In this document: piece after piece, positions 48,233-56,774 of the stretch | Layout: each line of letters starts with the position of its first letter | How positions within the stretch are numbered: the stretch's first letter is position 1 | Source: Brachymonas denitrificans | GTDB taxonomy: Bacteria > Pseudomonadota > Gammaproteobacteria > Burkholderiales > Burkholderiaceae_C | Length of the DNA stretch: 64,000 nucleotides | Assembly (NCBI RefSeq): GCF_907163135.1 | Contig: NZ_CAJQUA010000001.1 | Location: 1,503,001 to 1,567,000, forward strand | Reading direction: 5' to 3' | Made by a program: the position numbers and the translations under genes | Notes under the pieces: model-generated | Seen by the model: the letters and a program-made list of their open reading frames with translations, nothing else | What the model was told of the DNA's origin: nothing | The model's database searches: none

Positions 48233-50095
48233 ATGTGCGGAATCGTCGGTGGAGTGGGAAGCAGCAACGTGGTGCCGGTGCTGGTGCAGGGCCTGCAGCG
48301 TCTGGAATACCGCGGCTATGACTCCTGCGGCGTGGCCGTATGGAACGACGGCCTCAAGCGCGCCCGCAGCACCTCGCGCGTAGCCGAGCTGCTGGAGCAG
48401 GTGCAGCACGACAAGCTCGATGGCTATACCGGCATTGCCCACACGCGCTGGGCCACACATGGCGCGCCCGCCGTGCACAATGCGCATCCGCACTTCAGCT
48501 ACGGCCCCCATGTGGATGCCGCCAACACGGCCAACAAGCCGGGCCGCATCGCGCTGGTGCACAACGGCATCATCGAGAACCACGACGCGCTGCGCGCCGA
48601 GCTGCAGGCCAAGGGCTATGCCTTTGCCAGCCAGACCGATACCGAAGTCATCGCGCACCTGATCGATTCGCTCTACAACGGCGACCTGTTCGATGCCGTC
48701 AAGCAGGCGCTGGCGCGTTTGCATGGCGCCTATGCCGTGGCGGTGATCGCGCGTGACGAGCCCCACCGCATCGTCGGCGGCCGCGCCGGCTCGCCGCTCA
48801 TCCTGGGCATCGGCTCCGATGGCGCGCACTATCTGGCCAGTGATGCCATGGCCCTGGCCGGCGTGACCGACCAGATCATCTATCTGGAAGAAGGCGACGT
48901 GGTCGACCTGCAGCCGGGCAAGTACTGGATCGAGAATGCCGGCCAGCGCCTGACGGCGCAGGACCGCCCGGTCAAGACCGTGCACGCCCACAGCGGCGCC
49001 GCCGAACTCGGCCCCTACCGCCACTACATGCAGAAGGAAATCTTCGAGCAGCCGCGTGCGCTGGCCGATACGCTGGAAGGCGTGGCGGGCATCGTTCCCG
49101 AGCTGTTCGGCGACGGTGCCTATCGCATCTTCAAGGAGATCGACCGCATCCTGATCCTGTCCTGCGGCACCAGCTACTACAGCGGCTGCACGGCCAAGTA
49201 CTGGCTCGAAGCCATCGCCGGCATCCCGACCGATGTGGAAATCGCCAGCGAGTACCGCTACCGCACCAGCGTGCCGAATCCGAAAACGCTGATTGTCACC
49301 ATCAGCCAGAGCGGCGAAACCGCCGACACGCTGGCCGCGTTGCGCCACGCCAAGTCGCTCGGCATGACGCACACCCTGACGGTCTGCAACGTCTCCACCA
49401 GTGCCATGGTACGCGAATGCGAGCTGGCCTATATCACGCGTGCCGGCGTGGAAATCGGCGTGGCTTCGACCAAGGCCTTTACCACCCAGCTGGCCGGCCT
49501 GTTTCTGCTGACACTGGCAATCGGCCAGGTCAAGGGCACCATCCCCGAGGACAAGCAGGACGAGTACCTGCAGCGCATGCGCCATCTGCCGCTGGCCATT
49601 CAGGCCGTGCTGGCGCTGGAGCCGCAGGTGATCCAGTGGTCGGAAGCCTTCGCCAAGAAGGACAACGCCCTGTTCCTGGGCCGCGGCATGCACTATCCGA
49701 TCGCGCTGGAAGGCGCGCTCAAGCTCAAGGAAATCAGCTACATCCACGCCGAGGCGTATCCGGCCGGCGAGCTCAAGCACGGTCCGCTGGCGCTGGTGAC
49801 CGAAGCCATGCCGGTGGTGGTGGTGGCGCCCAACGACGAGCTGATCGACAAGCTCAAGAGCAACATGCAGGAAGTGCGTGCGCGCGGCGGGGTACTGTAT
49901 GTGCTGGCCGATGCGGACAGCAACATCCAGAGCGAGGAAGGCATCCATGTGATCCGCATGCCGGAGCACTACGGCAGCCTGAGCCCCATCCTGCACGTGG
50001 TGCCGCTGCAGCTGCTGGCCTACCACACGGCCTGCGCCAAGGGGACGGATGTGGACAAGCCGCGGAATCTGGCGAAGAGCGTGACGGTGGAGTAA
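48233..50095 (+). CDS. glmS: glutamine--fructose-6-phosphate aminotransferase
   Basis: GlmS makes glucosamine-6-phosphate from fructose-6-phosphate and glutamine, the first committed step to amino sugars. The protein (620 residues) starts MCGIVGGVG, with Cys2 as the glutaminase nucleophile. Two SIS domains follow ([60 protein letters not shown]). The C-terminus is [16 protein letters not shown] precedes the ATG. No glmS ribozyme is seen, as expected outside Firmicutes. Confidence 0.98.
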   Translation: MCGIVGGVGSSNVVPVLVQGLQRLEYRGYDSCGVAVWNDGLKRARSTSRVAELLEQVQHDKLDGYTGIAHTRWATHGAPAVHNAHPHFSYGPHVDAANTANKPGRIALVHNGIIENHDALRAELQAKGYAFASQTDTEVIAHLIDSLYNGDLFDAVKQALARLHGAYAVAVIARDEPHRIVGGRAGSPLILGIGSDGAHYLASDAMALAGVTDQIIYLEEGDVVDLQPGKYWIENAGQRLTAQDRPVKTVHAHSGAAELGPYRHYMQKEIFEQPRALADTLEGVAGIVPELFGDGAYRIFKEIDRILILSCGTSYYSGCTAKYWLEAIAGIPTDVEIASEYRYRTSVPNPKTLIVTISQSGETADTLAALRHAKSLGMTHTLTVCNVSTSAMVRECELAYITRAGVEIGVASTKAFTTQLAGLFLLTLAIGQVKGTIPEDKQDEYLQRMRHLPLAIQAVLALEPQVIQWSEAFAKKDNALFLGRGMHYPIALEGALKLKEISYIHAEAYPAGELKHGPLALVTEAMPVVVVAPNDELIDKLKSNMQEVRARGGVLYVLADADSNIQSEEGIHVIRMPEHYGSLSPILHVVPLQLLAYHTACAKGTDVDKPRNLAKSVTVE

Positions 50096-50101
50096 TTTCC
50101 G

Positions 50102-50893
50102 GTGTCAGCTGCTGTGCAAGACCAGTTCATCACCGGCACACAAGGCCGGCTGTTCGTCCGCAACTGGACGCCCGCGAGCAGCGACAGCGCGCAGGCGCCA
50201 ATCATCCTGTTTCACGACTCGCTCGGCAGCGTGGAGCTGTGGCGCAGCTTTCCGCAGGCGCTCAGCACGGGCACCGGGCGGCAGGTAGTTGCCTATGACC
50301 GGCTCGGCTTCGGCCGCTCCGACGCCTATCCCGCCACGCTGCCGCTCGACTTCATCGCGCGGGAGGCGGAGGATGACTTTGCCGTGCTGATCCGGGCACT
50401 GGGCTTGCAGCAGTTCATCCTGCTCGGCCACAGCGTGGGGGGAGGCATTGCGGTGAACTGTGCGGCGCGCTATCCGCAACAGTGTGCCGGTCTGGTCACC
50501 ATGGCGGCGCAGGCCTTTCGCGAAGAACGCACGGTGCGCGGGCTGGAAGAGGCGCGCGTCCTGTTCCAGGATCCGGCGCAACTCGAGCGGCTGAAGAAGT
50601 ACCACGGCGACAAGGCCCGCTGGGTGCTGGATGCGTGGATCGATTCCTGGCTGCATCCGGAGTTCGAGCACTGGAGCCTGCGCCCGGTGCTGCCCGAGGT
50701 GCGCTGCCCTGTCCTGGCCATTCATGGCAGCGAGGACGAGTACGGTTCGAGCGCGCATCCCGAGCAGATCGGCGCGCTCTCGGGCGGGCCGGCGCGGGTG
50801 GAGATCATGGCCGAGACGCGCCACCTGCCGCACCGCGAGCGCGAAGATGAGGTGGTGCGCCTGGTGGCGGAGTTCGTCCGGCCTCTGGCATAA
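50102..50893 (+). CDS. alpha/beta-fold hydrolase
   Basis: A 263-residue hydrolase. The oxyanion region is IILFHDSLGSVELWRSFPQA, the nucleophile elbow LLGHSVGGGIAVNCAARYP, the acid region PVLAIHGSEDEYGSSAHP and the His region ETRHLPHREREDEVV. The triad appears complete. The start is GTG at 50102, six bases after the glmS stop, with GGAG inside the glmS end, so it is cotranscribed with glmS. Substrate unknown. Confidence 0.85.
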   Translation: MSAAVQDQFITGTQGRLFVRNWTPASSDSAQAPIILFHDSLGSVELWRSFPQALSTGTGRQVVAYDRLGFGRSDAYPATLPLDFIAREAEDDFAVLIRALGLQQFILLGHSVGGGIAVNCAARYPQQCAGLVTMAAQAFREERTVRGLEEARVLFQDPAQLERLKKYHGDKARWVLDAWIDSWLHPEFEHWSLRPVLPEVRCPVLAIHGSEDEYGSSAHPEQIGALSGGPARVEIMAETRHLPHREREDEVVRLVAEFVRPLA

Positions 50894-50930
50894 GTCCGCC
50901 AGCCCGGCAGCGCCTGCCACCCGGCATCAG

Positions 50931-51067
50931 CCCTGAGCCCCGAGCCCCGAGCCCTGAGCCCTGAGCCCTGAGCCCTGAGCCCTGAGTCCCTGAGCCCTGA
51001 GCCCTGAGCCCTGAGCCCTGAGCCCTGAGCCCTGAGCCCTGAGCCCTGAGCCCTGAGCCCTGAGCCC
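50931..51067. repeat. heptanucleotide tandem repeat (CCCTGAG)n
   Basis: About 19 consecutive copies of CCCTGAG fill the gap between two convergent genes. The second and third units are CCCCGAG, the last copies drift to CCCCG, and one unit near 50986 has an extra T, shifting the phase. It is not a CRISPR array (no spacers). It lies downstream of both stop codons, so length change would not alter either protein. Confidence 0.95.
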
Positions 51068-51076
51068 CGCAGCGTA

Positions 51077-52090
51077 TCAGCCGGAAGCGTCCAGAAAAAT
51101 CCAGATCGCGTTCAGCGCATACACGGCCGCAATGCCGACACTGATCCAGCTTACCAGCCGCAGCACCTTGCCCCGCGGCCGCATCACCAGGCCGATGATG
51201 ACCATGCCCGACATCAGCATCGCCGCCAGAATGGTGCCCATGTGCGCCGGCGAGGCCGCGGCCAGGAGCGGCCCCGGCACGTAGAAAGCATCGTCGATCG
51301 ACAGGATCAGCACGTTGAACAGATTGCTGCCCAGCAGGTTGCCAAGCGCCATGTCGAGCGCCCCCATGCGCAGCGCCGCCAGGGTGACGGAAATTTCGGG
51401 CAAGGTGGTGACCAGCGCCATCAGCACCGTTCCGGCAAAGCTGCGCGACAGGCCGACATGCGCGGAGAGCGCATCCACCACCCAGGGCAGCGCACTGCCC
51501 GCCAGCAGCACGGTCGTGGCCGAGAAGACGAAATTGCGCCAGGTCTGCATGCGCTCGGCACGCGGAGTTTCCGGCGGCAGCGCGATGCCGTCCAAGCCTT
51601 CGAGCAAGCGTCGCTCATGCTGGTGCACACTGCGCAAGGCCAGCAGGTACAGGCCCAGCAGCAGCGGACTGAACACGCCGATGTAGAGCACATCCGCCAG
51701 CAGTTCGCCCACCAGCAGCCCCAGCGCGACAAAACCCAGCATCACCACGCCGAAGGCGGCCGACAGCACGTGGGTGTCGCTGGCGTGGCGGTAGAGCGGT
51801 TCGCGGCGCTGCACCATGTCCACCACCACCAGGAACAGCAGGTTGAATACGCAGGCCCCCAGCGCATTGCCCACGGCCAGGTTGGGCGCCTGCACCACGG
51901 TGACGGAACTGATGCCCGAGGCGAGCTCGGGCAGCGAGGTGATGGTGGCCAGCATGGCCAGGCCGACCCAGCCGCGCCCCCAGCCGTAGATCTCGGCCAG
52001 CCGGTCGGCGCTGCGGCTGAGCGAGTAGCCGGCCCAGGCAATCACCACGGCACAGGCCAGCAACTGAAGCAGGATCCAGGCAAGCGTCAC
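51077..52090 (-). CDS. CaCA-family sodium/calcium-type exchanger
   Basis: A 337-residue inner-membrane cation antiporter. It carries the two alpha repeats of the Ca2+/cation antiporter superfamily: TITSLPELASGISSVTVVQA with GNALGACVFNLLFL, and LVTTLPEISVTLAALRMGAL with GNLLGSNLFNVLIL. The acidic residue in each repeat (SLPE, TLPE) is kept. The frame begins with an ATG at 52105, but GGAGG lies just before a GTG at 52090, which I prefer. The ion is unknown; Ca2+ for Na+ or H+ is likely. Confidence 0.88.
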   Translation of the reverse strand: MTLAWILLQLLACAVVIAWAGYSLSRSADRLAEIYGWGRGWVGLAMLATITSLPELASGISSVTVVQAPNLAVGNALGACVFNLLFLVVVDMVQRREPLYRHASDTHVLSAAFGVVMLGFVALGLLVGELLADVLYIGVFSPLLLGLYLLALRSVHQHERRLLEGLDGIALPPETPRAERMQTWRNFVFSATTVLLAGSALPWVVDALSAHVGLSRSFAGTVLMALVTTLPEISVTLAALRMGALDMALGNLLGSNLFNVLILSIDDAFYVPGPLLAAASPAHMGTILAAMLMSGMVIIGLVMRPRGKVLRLVSWISVGIAAVYALNAIWIFLDASG

Positions 52091-52225
52091 GCCCCCTCCT
52101 TTCATCGAAGATCAGGACCAGTGTACCCTCCTGCTCACCCGCTGGCGGGTTCCTCCACGATGGCCCTGCCGGCCCCGGCGGCCATTGCGGACAGGGAACC
52201 AGCGCCGCCTCCTGCGGGCAGACGC

Positions 52226-52993
52226 TTACCAGCGCACCGTCAAGCCGGCGCCCACGGTATGCGTCACCGGGCCGGATTGCAGGCTGCGGCGGTAGCCCAG
52301 ATCGAGGTCCACATCCTTGTTCAGGTGGTAGATGCCGCCCAGCAAGGCGTAGGACTGCGTACGCGGCCCTTCACGGTCGGCATTGCGATTCGCGCCGACG
52401 TCCAGGGCCAGCGTCCAGTCTGCATGCGGCGCGTACAGCAGCGCCGTGGAAGCACTCCACAGGCCCTTGCGCTGGCCATCGCGGTTGTCGTTGTGGGTGC
52501 CGCCCACATTCACCAGCCAGGTCAGCGGCTCGGCCTCGTACTGCGCCAGCAGGTGCAGCGCAGTCGTGGCGCGGCCATTGCCCAGGCCCTTGTCATGGTT
52601 GCCGCTCGGCAAGGTCAGCACCGGCTTGAGTGCCAGCGACCAGCGCTCGCCCAAATGGAAGCGCCACTTGGCCTGCAGCGTCACATCGCCCACGCCCTGC
52701 TGGCGCGCCTCGCCAGGTACCCGGTAGGAGGTGTGCGGCAGGCTGATGCCGAGGTCGACATCGTCATGCACGCCGTAGGCAAAGCCGGCGCTGGAGGACT
52801 GTACGCGCTCGATGCCCGCGTCGGTGCGGGTGCGGTCATGGTCGCTGCTCAGTTCGAACTGGCTGTGGCCCTTGCCCTGGGTGCCGGTATCGTCGGTGAT
52901 GAGGGGATGCGCCGCCATGGCGGCGCCAGCCAGCAGGGACAAACCTGCTCCGGCAAGCAGGCGGGAGCAATGGGAGAGGGACAGAAAAGACAT
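52226..52993 (-). CDS. outer-membrane protein of the phenol-MetA-degradation family
   Basis: A 255-residue exported protein. The signal peptide (RLLAGAGLSLLAGAAMAAHP) is followed by LITDDTGTQGKGHSQFELSS, the start of the PF13557-type domain (recalled), and alternating beta strands (DVTLQAKWRFHLGERWSLAL) that end in an aromatic residue (GAGLTVRW), as expected for a beta-barrel. The family name comes from one operon and does not show function. The ATG at 52993 is chosen because the signal peptide then begins properly. The 130 bp upstream is AT-rich. Confidence 0.78.
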   Translation of the reverse strand: MSFLSLSHCSRLLAGAGLSLLAGAAMAAHPLITDDTGTQGKGHSQFELSSDHDRTRTDAGIERVQSSSAGFAYGVHDDVDLGISLPHTSYRVPGEARQQGVGDVTLQAKWRFHLGERWSLALKPVLTLPSGNHDKGLGNGRATTALHLLAQYEAEPLTWLVNVGGTHNDNRDGQRKGLWSASTALLYAPHADWTLALDVGANRNADREGPRTQSYALLGGIYHLNKDVDLDLGYRRSLQSGPVTHTVGAGLTVRW

Positions 52994-53125
52994 GATGATC
53001 TGGGTCAGGTGACAAAGTCGCACATTATCACAACTCAATTGCAATAAATGCGATCCAGATTACAATTTTTTAACCATGCAGGCCCGGCCGACAGACTCTG
53101 CGCACGCCAGGCCCCGCCCCGCCGC

Positions 53126-53941
53126 TTACCCCGCGTCTGCGGGAGGCGCCCCCGCCGCATCCTTGGGCAGCGCGCAATCCAGCTGGAAGTACGGGCGCAT
53201 CAGGTCTTCCATGGTGTAGAAGCCGGCCGACTTGTCACGCAGATTGTCGAGCGCAAACAGAATGCCATTCCCAAAGGCCTCGCGCGCGATCGATTCGTGC
53301 TTGAGCCGCACCGTCTGGTACGGAAAGCCGAACAGCACCTCGTGCACGCCGATGATGCCGCCCGCCCGCACGGCGCGGATGCGGTCATGCTCGATGCCCA
53401 GTTCGCCGGCAATCACCTTGGCCGTGCCCGACACCTCGGGCTTGCTGCGGAAGTGCTCCTCGAACACCTCCACGTCGATATCCGGCAGGATGCGGCGCAG
53501 CACCTTGGCCGCCATCAGCAGGAAGTTGATGCCCACCGTGATGTTGGGGCTGTGCATGACGACGGTACGCTCTGCCAGCTGACGCAGCAGCTCCAGGCGT
53601 TCCTCGGGATAGTCCGAAATCGCAGAGATGATGGTGATGCCGCGGCTGGCCGCTGCTTCGCCGTAGTAGAGCACGCCATCCTCGCCCGAGAAGTCGACGA
53701 TGGCATCGACCGGGAAGCGGTCGAGCAAGGCGCCGGCATCCATTTCGTCGATGGTGTGGAACGGGGCCGGATGCGGCGACTCCACGCCCAGCACTTCGGC
53801 CACGGACTGGTGCCTGCTGCTCATCGAACGGCGCACCACCCACTCCAGATGGGTCTGGGGGGCATTGAAGAGGACGGTCGCCACGGCGCGGCCGGTGCGG
53901 CCGAATCCCAGCATGCCGACGCGCAAGGGTTTCTTGTTCAT
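53126..53941 (-). CDS. DapB-like dihydrodipicolinate reductase family protein
   Basis: A 271-residue NAD(P)-binding reductase. The N-terminal Rossmann motif is RVGMLGFGRTGRAVATVLF, with DAIVDFSGEDGVLYYGEAA after it. The catalytic region reads EEHFRSKPEVSGTAK: the His and Lys of DapB (HxxxK) and SGTA are kept, but the canonical DAP triplet of bona fide DapB is replaced. AAGGAG precedes the ATG at 53941. It lies 56 bp downstream of the nhaR-linked antiporter gene, so it is probably in that operon. A housekeeping dapB may exist elsewhere. Confidence 0.78.
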   Translation of the reverse strand: MNKKPLRVGMLGFGRTGRAVATVLFNAPQTHLEWVVRRSMSSRHQSVAEVLGVESPHPAPFHTIDEMDAGALLDRFPVDAIVDFSGEDGVLYYGEAAASRGITIISAISDYPEERLELLRQLAERTVVMHSPNITVGINFLLMAAKVLRRILPDIDVEVFEEHFRSKPEVSGTAKVIAGELGIEHDRIRAVRAGGIIGVHEVLFGFPYQTVRLKHESIAREAFGNGILFALDNLRDKSAGFYTMEDLMRPYFQLDCALPKDAAGAPPADAG

Positions 53942-53997
53942 GTTGTGCTCCTTTTCCAGTGCGCCGGGCACGGGGCCCGGCAGGCAGTTGCAGCGGT

Positions 53998-55269
53998 TCA
54001 GGGCAACTGGAATGCCATGGCTGCAACAAAGGTCGGTATGGCAGCGGCCAGGGCGAGAATACCCGGGTTGACCGCGCCATGATCGAAATAGCGGCGCAGA
54101 ATGGCCACGCCCGCAGGGTTGGGGGCGTTGGCGATCACGGTCATGCCGCCGCCCGTCACGGCGCCGGCCACCAGCGCCACCTTGAATTCGGGACTGAGGC
54201 CATCCACCAGCGAACCGAGATAGGTCAGTGCTGCATTATCGGTGAATGCCGTCAGGCCCATGGCCCCCCAGAATACCGCATCGCTGGACAGGCTGGTGAG
54301 TACCGGCTTGAGCCACCACTGCTGCTGGCCACCCAGCACCACCAGACCGGCCAGGAAAAAGCCCACCAGCAGGCCCTCGCGCAGAATCAGCCGGTCCTGG
54401 TGGCGGCCATAGGCCGTGACCACGCCCATGAAGAACAGGAACAGGCCGATGAACAGCACGGGATGGTGCGCCAGCACCACCACCATGACCAGGAAGGCCA
54501 GGTGCGTCAGCACCAGGGCCAGTGGCACGGGTTGCTGGCCTTCGTCGCCCTGGGCGGAGCCTTCGCGGTCCAGCTTGAGCAGCTGGCGGCCGAACACCAT
54601 GGTCACCAGCACCGCGTTGATGGTTACCGCCAGCGCGGCCTTCCAGCCGAAAGTCTTCAGCATGAAGGCGCTGTCCCACCCCCAGGCCTGGGCCACCATC
54701 AGCACCGGCGGCGCCGCATAGGAAGTGAGCGTGCCGCCGATGGAGACGTTGACAAACAGCACGGCCAGCGTGGCGTATTTCAGCAGCGGCGAGACGTTGA
54801 CGCGCGCAAACAGCTCGCGCGACAGCATCATGGCTGCCAGCGTCATGGCAGCCGGCTCGGTGATGAAGGAACCGAGAATCGGCACCACCGTCAGCACCAC
54901 CAGATAGGTAGCCACCGTGCGCGGCAAGGGCAGCAGGCGCGCCAGCAGCTGCACCACCTTGCCGGCGGTCTGCAGGATGGGCCGCGTGGCGGCAATCACC
55001 ATCACCACGAAGACGAACATCGGCTCGGTGTAGTTGCGCGTTTCCAGGTATTCCATGGCGGCGGGGGCGCCGAGCATGATGATCATCACGATGGTGAGGA
55101 TCATGGCCCAGAAGCCGAACACGGCCTCCACTTCGCCCAGCAGGTGGTAGATGCCTGCATGGCGCGGATGGCGGTGCGCCAGGCGCTCGAACCATTTGGT
55201 GGAGAAGGTGTGCAGCACGGCCAGCGCGAAGATTGCGGCGGCGGCCAACTGGAAGCTGGTCGGATTCAT
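53998..55269 (-). CDS. putative Na+/H+ antiporter (copy 2, nhaR-linked)
   Basis: A polytopic 423-residue membrane protein closely similar to the one at 10010-11275. It shares HTFSTKWFERLAHRHPRHAG, GSFITEPAAMTLAAMML, TDNAALTYLGSLVDGL and TVIANAPNPAGVAIL. The frame runs upstream to 55371, but the ATG at 55269 gives MNPTSFQLAAAAIFALAVLH, matching the start of copy 1. A NhaR-type regulator is divergent from it, which supports a role in sodium/proton exchange. The DapB-like gene follows. Confidence 0.85.
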   Translation of the reverse strand: MNPTSFQLAAAAIFALAVLHTFSTKWFERLAHRHPRHAGIYHLLGEVEAVFGFWAMILTIVMIIMLGAPAAMEYLETRNYTEPMFVFVVMVIAATRPILQTAGKVVQLLARLLPLPRTVATYLVVLTVVPILGSFITEPAAMTLAAMMLSRELFARVNVSPLLKYATLAVLFVNVSIGGTLTSYAAPPVLMVAQAWGWDSAFMLKTFGWKAALAVTINAVLVTMVFGRQLLKLDREGSAQGDEGQQPVPLALVLTHLAFLVMVVVLAHHPVLFIGLFLFFMGVVTAYGRHQDRLILREGLLVGFFLAGLVVLGGQQQWWLKPVLTSLSSDAVFWGAMGLTAFTDNAALTYLGSLVDGLSPEFKVALVAGAVTGGGMTVIANAPNPAGVAILRRYFDHGAVNPGILALAAAIPTFVAAMAFQLP

Positions 55270-55447
55270 GGAGTCGTCTTTTCGGTAATCAGGAACACAC
55301 CGGGCACAGCCGGATGCTGCGCCACTGGCCACATCACCGCAAATGCCGCGAAATAAGCACCAATGCCGCATGGATCACGGTGGTAAACACCGGATGCTGC
55401 AGGGAGCGCCGATTCTAGTGCCCGAATTATTTCGTGTAAATCTGAAA

Positions 55448-55460
55448 ATATCTAAGATAT
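55448..55460. promoter_or_regulatory. candidate NhaR operator
   Basis: ATATCT-A-AGATAT is a perfect 13-bp dyad in the AT-rich space between nhaR and the antiporter gene, 36 bp before the nhaR start. LysR-type regulators bind such interrupted palindromes. The assignment is by position only. Confidence 0.45.
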
Positions 55461-55495
55461 CATTCGAATAAATCTGATGATTACGACACCCCGTG

Positions 55496-56434
55496 ATGAA
55501 CTACAAGCACCTCAAGTACTTTCTGCATGTGGCTGAAGCCGGCGGCATCACGCGGGCCGCCGAGCAGCTGCACCTCACGCCACAAACGCTGAGCAGCCAG
55601 ATCCAGCAACTGGAGGAGGCGCTCGGCAACGCCCTGTTCGTGCGGCAGGGACGCCAGCTGACACTGACCGAGTTCGGCCGGCTGGCATTGGACTATGCAC
55701 GCGACATCTTCGCGCTCGGCCGCGAGATGGAAGCCAGCCTCAAGAGCCGCGCCGACAGCGGCCGGCCGCTGGAGCTGCGCGTGGGCGTAGCCGATGCCGT
55801 GCCCAAGCCGCTGGTGATGCACCTGCTCGCGCCGGCACTCAAGCTGCACCCGAACAGCGTGCGGCTGGTGTGCCGCGAATGGCGGCACGAGCTGCTGCTG
55901 GCGGATCTGGCCTTGCACCGCATCGACCTGGTGATTGCGGACGCACCGATGCCGGCTTCGGTCAGCGTCAAGGCGCGCAGCCACCTGCTGGGACAGCTGC
56001 CGGTGTCGCTGGTGGGCCGTCCTGAACTGCTGCAGGGACGTTGCCTGCCGCAAGGACTGGACGGACTGCCCATGGCCCTGCCGGGCGAAGACGCGCTGCT
56101 CTCGGCGCGCCTGCATGCCTGGCTGGACCATCACAAGCTGCAGCCGGTTGTGGTGGCCGAATGCGATGACCCGGCACTGGGAATGGAGCTGGCCAAGGAA
56201 GGCCATGCGGCCATGCTCTACCCCTCGACACTGACGCCCGAACTCGAGCGGCAATTCGGTCTGGTGCGCGGCGGGGAACTGCCCGGGTTGGTGGAAGAGG
56301 TCTATGTCATCACGCTGGATCGGCGCATCAGTCATCCGGGGGTGAAGGCCATCCTGCAGGGACCGCATGATTTCCTGCAGCATTCGGCGCCCACGGTGCG
56401 CCGCAAACGCGCCCGGACTTCCCAGGCAAGGTGA
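55496..56434 (+). CDS. nhaR: LysR-family regulator NhaR
   Basis: A 312-residue LysR regulator. The N-terminus MNYKHLKYFLHVAEAGGITR followed by LHLTPQTLSSQIQQLEEALG and LFVRQGRQLTLTEFGRLALD closely follows NhaR, the Na+-responsive activator of sodium/proton antiporter genes. A GTG lies one codon upstream; the ATG at 55496 is preferred. It is divergent from the putative antiporter gene across 226 bp, which fits its expected target. Confidence 0.88.
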   Translation: MNYKHLKYFLHVAEAGGITRAAEQLHLTPQTLSSQIQQLEEALGNALFVRQGRQLTLTEFGRLALDYARDIFALGREMEASLKSRADSGRPLELRVGVADAVPKPLVMHLLAPALKLHPNSVRLVCREWRHELLLADLALHRIDLVIADAPMPASVSVKARSHLLGQLPVSLVGRPELLQGRCLPQGLDGLPMALPGEDALLSARLHAWLDHHKLQPVVVAECDDPALGMELAKEGHAAMLYPSTLTPELERQFGLVRGGELPGLVEEVYVITLDRRISHPGVKAILQGPHDFLQHSAPTVRRKRARTSQAR

Positions 56435-56774
56435 ACGACTAACCGAAGAGCGAGAAACTGGTGAACGCCCGCTGTTGCACCAGGTTAGTCAAAAAACTGA
56501 TTTTATAACCAATTAGACCAATTCATAAAAGCCTTTCGGTCAGGAAAATGGGAAAATTCCTGTCACTTTCGGACTATTTCAAGCCTGGATTACAGAGGAA
56601 GCACCATGCAAGGGTTTCCATGCAGACGAAAAGTGCTTGCGCCCGGAGCACGAATGTGAAATAGTTCACGCAAAATTCCCCATGGATAGCCCCTGTTGCC
56701 TCGGCGGCGGGCGTCCATCGTGTCCCGGGCAGTACTGGACACGCCTTGAACGCAAATGCTTCAGGAGTAGGACG
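56435..56774. other. 340-bp intergenic region before the giant gene
   Basis: The first half is noticeably AT-richer than the neighbouring genes and holds two direct copies of ACCAATT (56508-56514 and 56517-56523). A short ORF of 17 codons with a good AGAGGAAG ribosome-binding site lies at 56606-56659 (MQGFPCRRKVLAPGARM). I see no clear sigma-70 promoter and no terminator for nhaR. Confidence 0.5.
56508..56523 (+). repeat. short direct repeat ACCAATT
   Basis: Two exact 7-bp copies, nine bases apart start to start, in AT-rich sequence about 250 bp before the giant gene. It could be a regulator site. Confidence 0.35.

Noticed and set aside
50931-51067. CRISPR array
   Set aside because: Uninterrupted 7-bp tandem repeat without spacers and no cas genes nearby.
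56637-56774. Upstream in-frame extension of the giant protein by 46 residues
   Set aside because: AGGAG seven bases before the ATG at 56775 marks the start; the extension is Cys/Arg-rich and unlike the rest.
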